8,314 nt of DNA from an uncultured Bacteroidota bacterium (lineage in GTDB: Bacteria; Bacteroidota; Bacteroidia; Bacteroidales; VadinHA17), in the NCBI GenBank assembly GCA_903865465.1, contig CAIPJU010000461.1, positions 1 through 8,314 on the forward strand, read 5' to 3'. The position numbers and the translations under genes were made by a program. Under the pieces are notes generated by a model, which was not told the origin of the DNA, searched no databases, and saw nothing but the letters and a program-made list of their open reading frames with translations. Shown one piece after another: positions 6,129 to 8,314 of this stretch. The stretch's first letter is position 1; each line of letters starts with the position of its first letter.

Positions 6129-7421
6129 TTAATTTTTGATAATTTCATTACCCACGCTGAAATTGATATTTTCAATTGAATAATGTCGATTGTACAGAAG
6201 GTTGTTCAGCTGAATGGCATTCTCCTTATATGCATCATAATAATCGAGAAATTCAATCAGACTCATGTTCCTTTCGCGATAATTCTTCACCAGGCCCCGA
6301 TTCAAATCCTCCAGATCAGAGATGAATTTACTATCGAAGGCTTTATAGATTTTATCAGTCTCAATGGCTCCGGAAAATGCATTGATTACATCTGCCTTAA
6401 CCTGATCACCGGCAGCCAGCAGTTTGTATCTGCTGCTCTCAGCCTGAGACATCGCGCTCTTTATGTTCCCCTGATTACGGTTAAAAAATGGCAGGTCGAA
6501 CTGAACACCCAGATAATTATAATTATGAATGAAGCTGCCATTCCTGTCCCAGCCTCCCGAAAGTGTAATATCGGGAACAGCAACTGATTTCTGGTATGAC
6601 AGATTAAGTTTGCTTATTTTAAGGTCTGACTCAGCAATCCTCAGATCATAGCGGAACTGAAAAGCAGAATCAATAAGAGACTGTAGTTTAACTGCTTCCG
6701 GATTAAAAGAATCCTTTTCATCATCAACTGTCTGGGTACTGTAATACACATCAGAAGTATGAAACAGCAGATTAAGATCCGACATACTGTTTACCAGCTG
6801 ATTGGTTATTTGAAGCTTTTCATTTTCGAGAGAGAAGAGTTTTGATTTAAGCCTCAGTAATTCGCTTTTTGAAATGTACTCTTTTTCAAACTGAACCTGT
6901 AAAGCTTCAGTCAGCTTTCGTATTGATGCGATTTCATTATCGTAAACCTTTAATGTCCTGTTCAGATAATGGATATTATAAAAGCACGTGTGGAGGGTAA
7001 ACTTAAGAGTGCGCAAAAGGTCGAAATAGGTATGCCCTTCCCTGTCGAATGAAGCTTCTGCAAGGCTGATTTGTTTGTTGCGCTTCCCTGCCATCAAAAA
7101 CAATTTCTGAACCTGAATACTCGCTTCGCCATTATTTGAAAGGTCAATCCACTTTCGGCCTCCGGTAGTTTTATAGTCGGAGTTGACTAAATTCTGGGAT
7201 AATGAAAGATTCAGGTTCTGAAATAACCTCGCCTGCAAAATCTGGGCTTTTGCAGCCTCTACATTACATTTTTCAGCGAGCAGCGTTACATTATTCCTGA
7301 GGAAGAGGCTGTCGGCCTGGCTTAGTGAAATTCGTAAAGAGTCTTTGAAAATATCCTGGGAATAGAGGTTTACTGTGGCCATGATTACCACTAATAAAAT
7401 CGCATTTCTCTTAAGATCCAT
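6129..7421 (-). CDS. czcC: Outer-membrane factor of the metal RND pump, TolC/CzcC family
   Basis: A 430-residue TolC-family protein whose trimer would form the outer-membrane channel and periplasmic tunnel for the pump. An export signal covers ~1-22 (hydrophobic 8-18, cleavage near Y-S-Q). Two OEP repeats follow, at ~30-220 and ~245-425, made largely of long heptad-like helices (for example 160-215 and 320-410). Signatures typical of CzcC-type proteins are V-Q-F-D-L-P-F-F-N-R-N-Q-G-N-I (306-320) and N-M-S-L-I-E-F-L-D-Y-Y-D-A-Y (385-398). Length is normal for the family. It is first in the operon, giving C-B-A order as in the classic Cupriavidus czcCBA cluster. Function follows from family and neighbours; substrate choice rests with the other two subunits. 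Confidence 0.93.
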   Translation of the reverse strand: MDLKRNAILLVVIMATVNLYSQDIFKDSLRISLSQADSLFLRNNVTLLAEKCNVEAAKAQILQARLFQNLNLSLSQNLVNSDYKTTGGRKWIDLSNNGEASIQVQKLFLMAGKRNKQISLAEASFDREGHTYFDLLRTLKFTLHTCFYNIHYLNRTLKVYDNEIASIRKLTEALQVQFEKEYISKSELLRLKSKLFSLENEKLQITNQLVNSMSDLNLLFHTSDVYYSTQTVDDEKDSFNPEAVKLQSLIDSAFQFRYDLRIAESDLKISKLNLSYQKSVAVPDITLSGGWDRNGSFIHNYNYLGVQFDLPFFNRNQGNIKSAMSQAESSRYKLLAAGDQVKADVINAFSGAIETDKIYKAFDSKFISDLEDLNRGLVKNYRERNMSLIEFLDYYDAYKENAIQLNNLLYNRHYSIENINFSVGNEIIKN

Positions 7422-7449
7422 GATTGCGTTTTAATATTATAACCTAGGG

Positions 7450-7457
7450 CAAAAGTA
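7450..7457 (-). promoter_or_regulatory. Candidate -7 promoter box for the metal-efflux operon (TAnnTTTG)
   Basis: On the minus strand TACTTTTG matches TAnnTTTG exactly and lies 28 bp before the ATG of the outer-membrane factor, giving a leader of about 20 nt. No good -33 TTG is found at 19-21 bp. The rest of the 161-bp gap (7422-7582) is AT-rich, with only short weak inverted repeats (for example TTTAA 7479-7483 / TTAAA 7491-7495, and ATTAA 7503-7507 / TTAAT 7512-7516). I see no recognisable metal-regulator operator. Confidence 0.55.
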
Positions 7458-7582
7458 GGAATCTCAGAAAACAGATGTTTTAAGAAATATTTAAAGTTTC
7501 GGATTAAAATGTTAATTATTCACTAATAAGAGACGGTACAGCTGCCTCAATTCCTGTATGCTAATTTAAATCTTTATCTGAT

Positions 7583-8314
7583 TCAGAGCAAGAGTTTAAC
7601 AGCCGTGTATCCAAAAAATATCCCAAAGAGGCAAAGAATTAATCCCAGTCCCTGAACCATCCTGTTGATCAATGAAATGTTAATTTTTTTCCTGAATCGT
7701 ACAAGTACCAGGGAGAGAATAAAGAACCAGAGGACGCTTCCAGCAGCAAGGAAGAATGAGTAGCAGAGGCTTATGAGAAGGTGAAAGTTAGATGGCAAGT
7801 GAACCGGTTTCTGTACTACATTTTTCTTCTTAAGAATTTGAAGAGTATCGATCTTAAGATATGAAGGCATTGCGGGCTTTTCAGCAATTTTACCTTCCAT
7901 CTTACTTATTTGCTGCATATTATTATCAACCGAAGAGGCCAGCCCCGCAGTATCAAAGCCGGCAGAGGCGGCGAATGAGAGAACTATGAATGACGAGATA
8001 AGCCAACCGAAAAAGAGAGTCGGATTCAGAAAATTAACCATAAATCCCGTATAGATACCACCTTTCTCCTTCCTGATATGTAATCCTTTCGTATTACTCT
8101 CCTCGTCAATATGCTCGAGGTCGAATTTAGTCCGGAAGATCTTTATCCCCATGTAGATAATAAAAAATGATCCGGCTCCCAGGATATAGGGTATTACCAC
8201 AGCATAAGCAGTGAAGAGGTGAGTAATTCCATAAACAGCGATCAGAACATACAGAAAATCAGAGAAAGAGGCTCCAATAGCCATCAGATTGCAGTATCTC
8301 AGCCTTCCCTTGAG
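7583..8314 (-). CDS. LysE/RhtB-family exporter with an enlarged loop (5' end outside window)
   Basis: At least 243 residues of a multi-pass inner-membrane protein. The frame is open through 8314, so the Met at 8284 is internal; the first ~20 residues, where the family's PGP motif lies, are missing. Counting from that Met, membrane segments fall at ~6-24, ~26-50, ~76-104, ~169-197 and ~206-231. The segment G-I-Y-T-G-F-M-V-N-F-L-N-P-T (76-89) is the recognisable LysE-family core, with Thr where NPK is usual. Family members export amino acids such as lysine, threonine or homoserine, or related small molecules; the substrate here is unknown. A hydrophilic stretch at ~108-167 is much longer than the usual link between these helices. 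It is on the same strand as the efflux operon but 161 bp away, with a separate promoter for that operon, so a shared function is doubtful. Confidence 0.82.
   Translation of the reverse strand, partial: LKGRLRYCNLMAIGASFSDFLYVLIAVYGITHLFTAYAVVIPYILGAGSFFIIYMGIKIFRTKFDLEHIDEESNTKGLHIRKEKGGIYTGFMVNFLNPTLFFGWLISSFIVLSFAASAGFDTAGLASSVDNNMQQISKMEGKIAEKPAMPSYLKIDTLQILKKKNVVQKPVHLPSNFHLLISLCYSFFLAAGSVLWFFILSLVLVRFRKKINISLINRMVQGLGLILCLFGIFFGYTAVKLLL

Noticed and set aside
6183..6587. 134-codon plus-strand open frame opposite the outer-membrane factor gene
   Set aside because: Complement of conserved TolC-family coding sequence; Ile-rich composition is a by-product of the opposite strand.
7530..7548. 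Hairpin GAGAC/GCCTC downstream of the LysE-family gene as a terminator (minus strand)
   Set aside because: Only 5 pairs with one G-U, a 9-nt loop and a broken T-tract (TTATTAG); too weak to call.
7583..8284. Met at 8284 as the start of the LysE-family gene
   Set aside because: The frame continues upstream to the edge (residues L-K-G-R-L-R-Y-C-N-L), which fits the family's first loop, and the PGP-bearing first helix would otherwise be missing.
1..8314. Mobile element, CRISPR array, tRNA/rRNA or riboswitch
   Set aside because: No transposase or integrase frame, no terminal repeats, no spaced direct repeats, and no tRNA-like or rRNA-like segment were found; intergenic gaps are all under 165 bp.

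Overview
The window looks like ordinary chromosomal DNA from a member of the Bacteroidota, possibly Bacteroidales. The signs are TAnnTTTG-type -7 promoter boxes ahead of several genes, very few Shine-Dalgarno sequences, moderately AT-rich DNA, and proteins that resemble Bacteroidota homologues. This assignment is an inference from sequence style; no rRNA or marker gene is present.

Layout. Bases 1-317 (+) hold the C-terminal ATP-binding end of a sensor histidine kinase whose start lies outside the window. Next (+) come a small secreted PepSY-like protein (430-798) with a good intrinsic terminator behind it (819-846), and a secreted polysaccharide-deacetylase-like protein (911-1888). Its stop is 7 bp from the stop of a convergent minus-strand operon. 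That operon reads 7421->1896 and encodes a complete tripartite heavy-metal RND efflux pump in the order outer-membrane factor (czcC-like), periplasmic adaptor lipoprotein (czcB-like) and inner-membrane RND pump (czcA-like). A TAnnTTTG box sits 28 bp ahead of its first gene. Bases 7583-8314 (-) hold a LysE-family exporter that runs off the right edge and has an unusually long loop.

How the genes work together. The three RND components would span both membranes and move metal from periplasm or cytoplasm to the outside. The DFG-x3-D-x6-E motif in TM4 and the lack of the CusA methionine triad point to a divalent cation (Zn/Co/Ni/Cd) rather than Cu/Ag. No metal-responsive regulator is visible next to the pump. 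The histidine kinase and PepSY-like protein at the left edge could form an envelope- or metal-sensing module, but proximity is the only support. No mobile element, CRISPR array, tRNA or rRNA was seen. I found no clearly new system. The most notable points are the inverted repeat upstream of the PepSY-like gene, the altered catalytic motif of the deacetylase, a candidate pump-operon terminator inside the facing gene, and the enlarged LysE loop.
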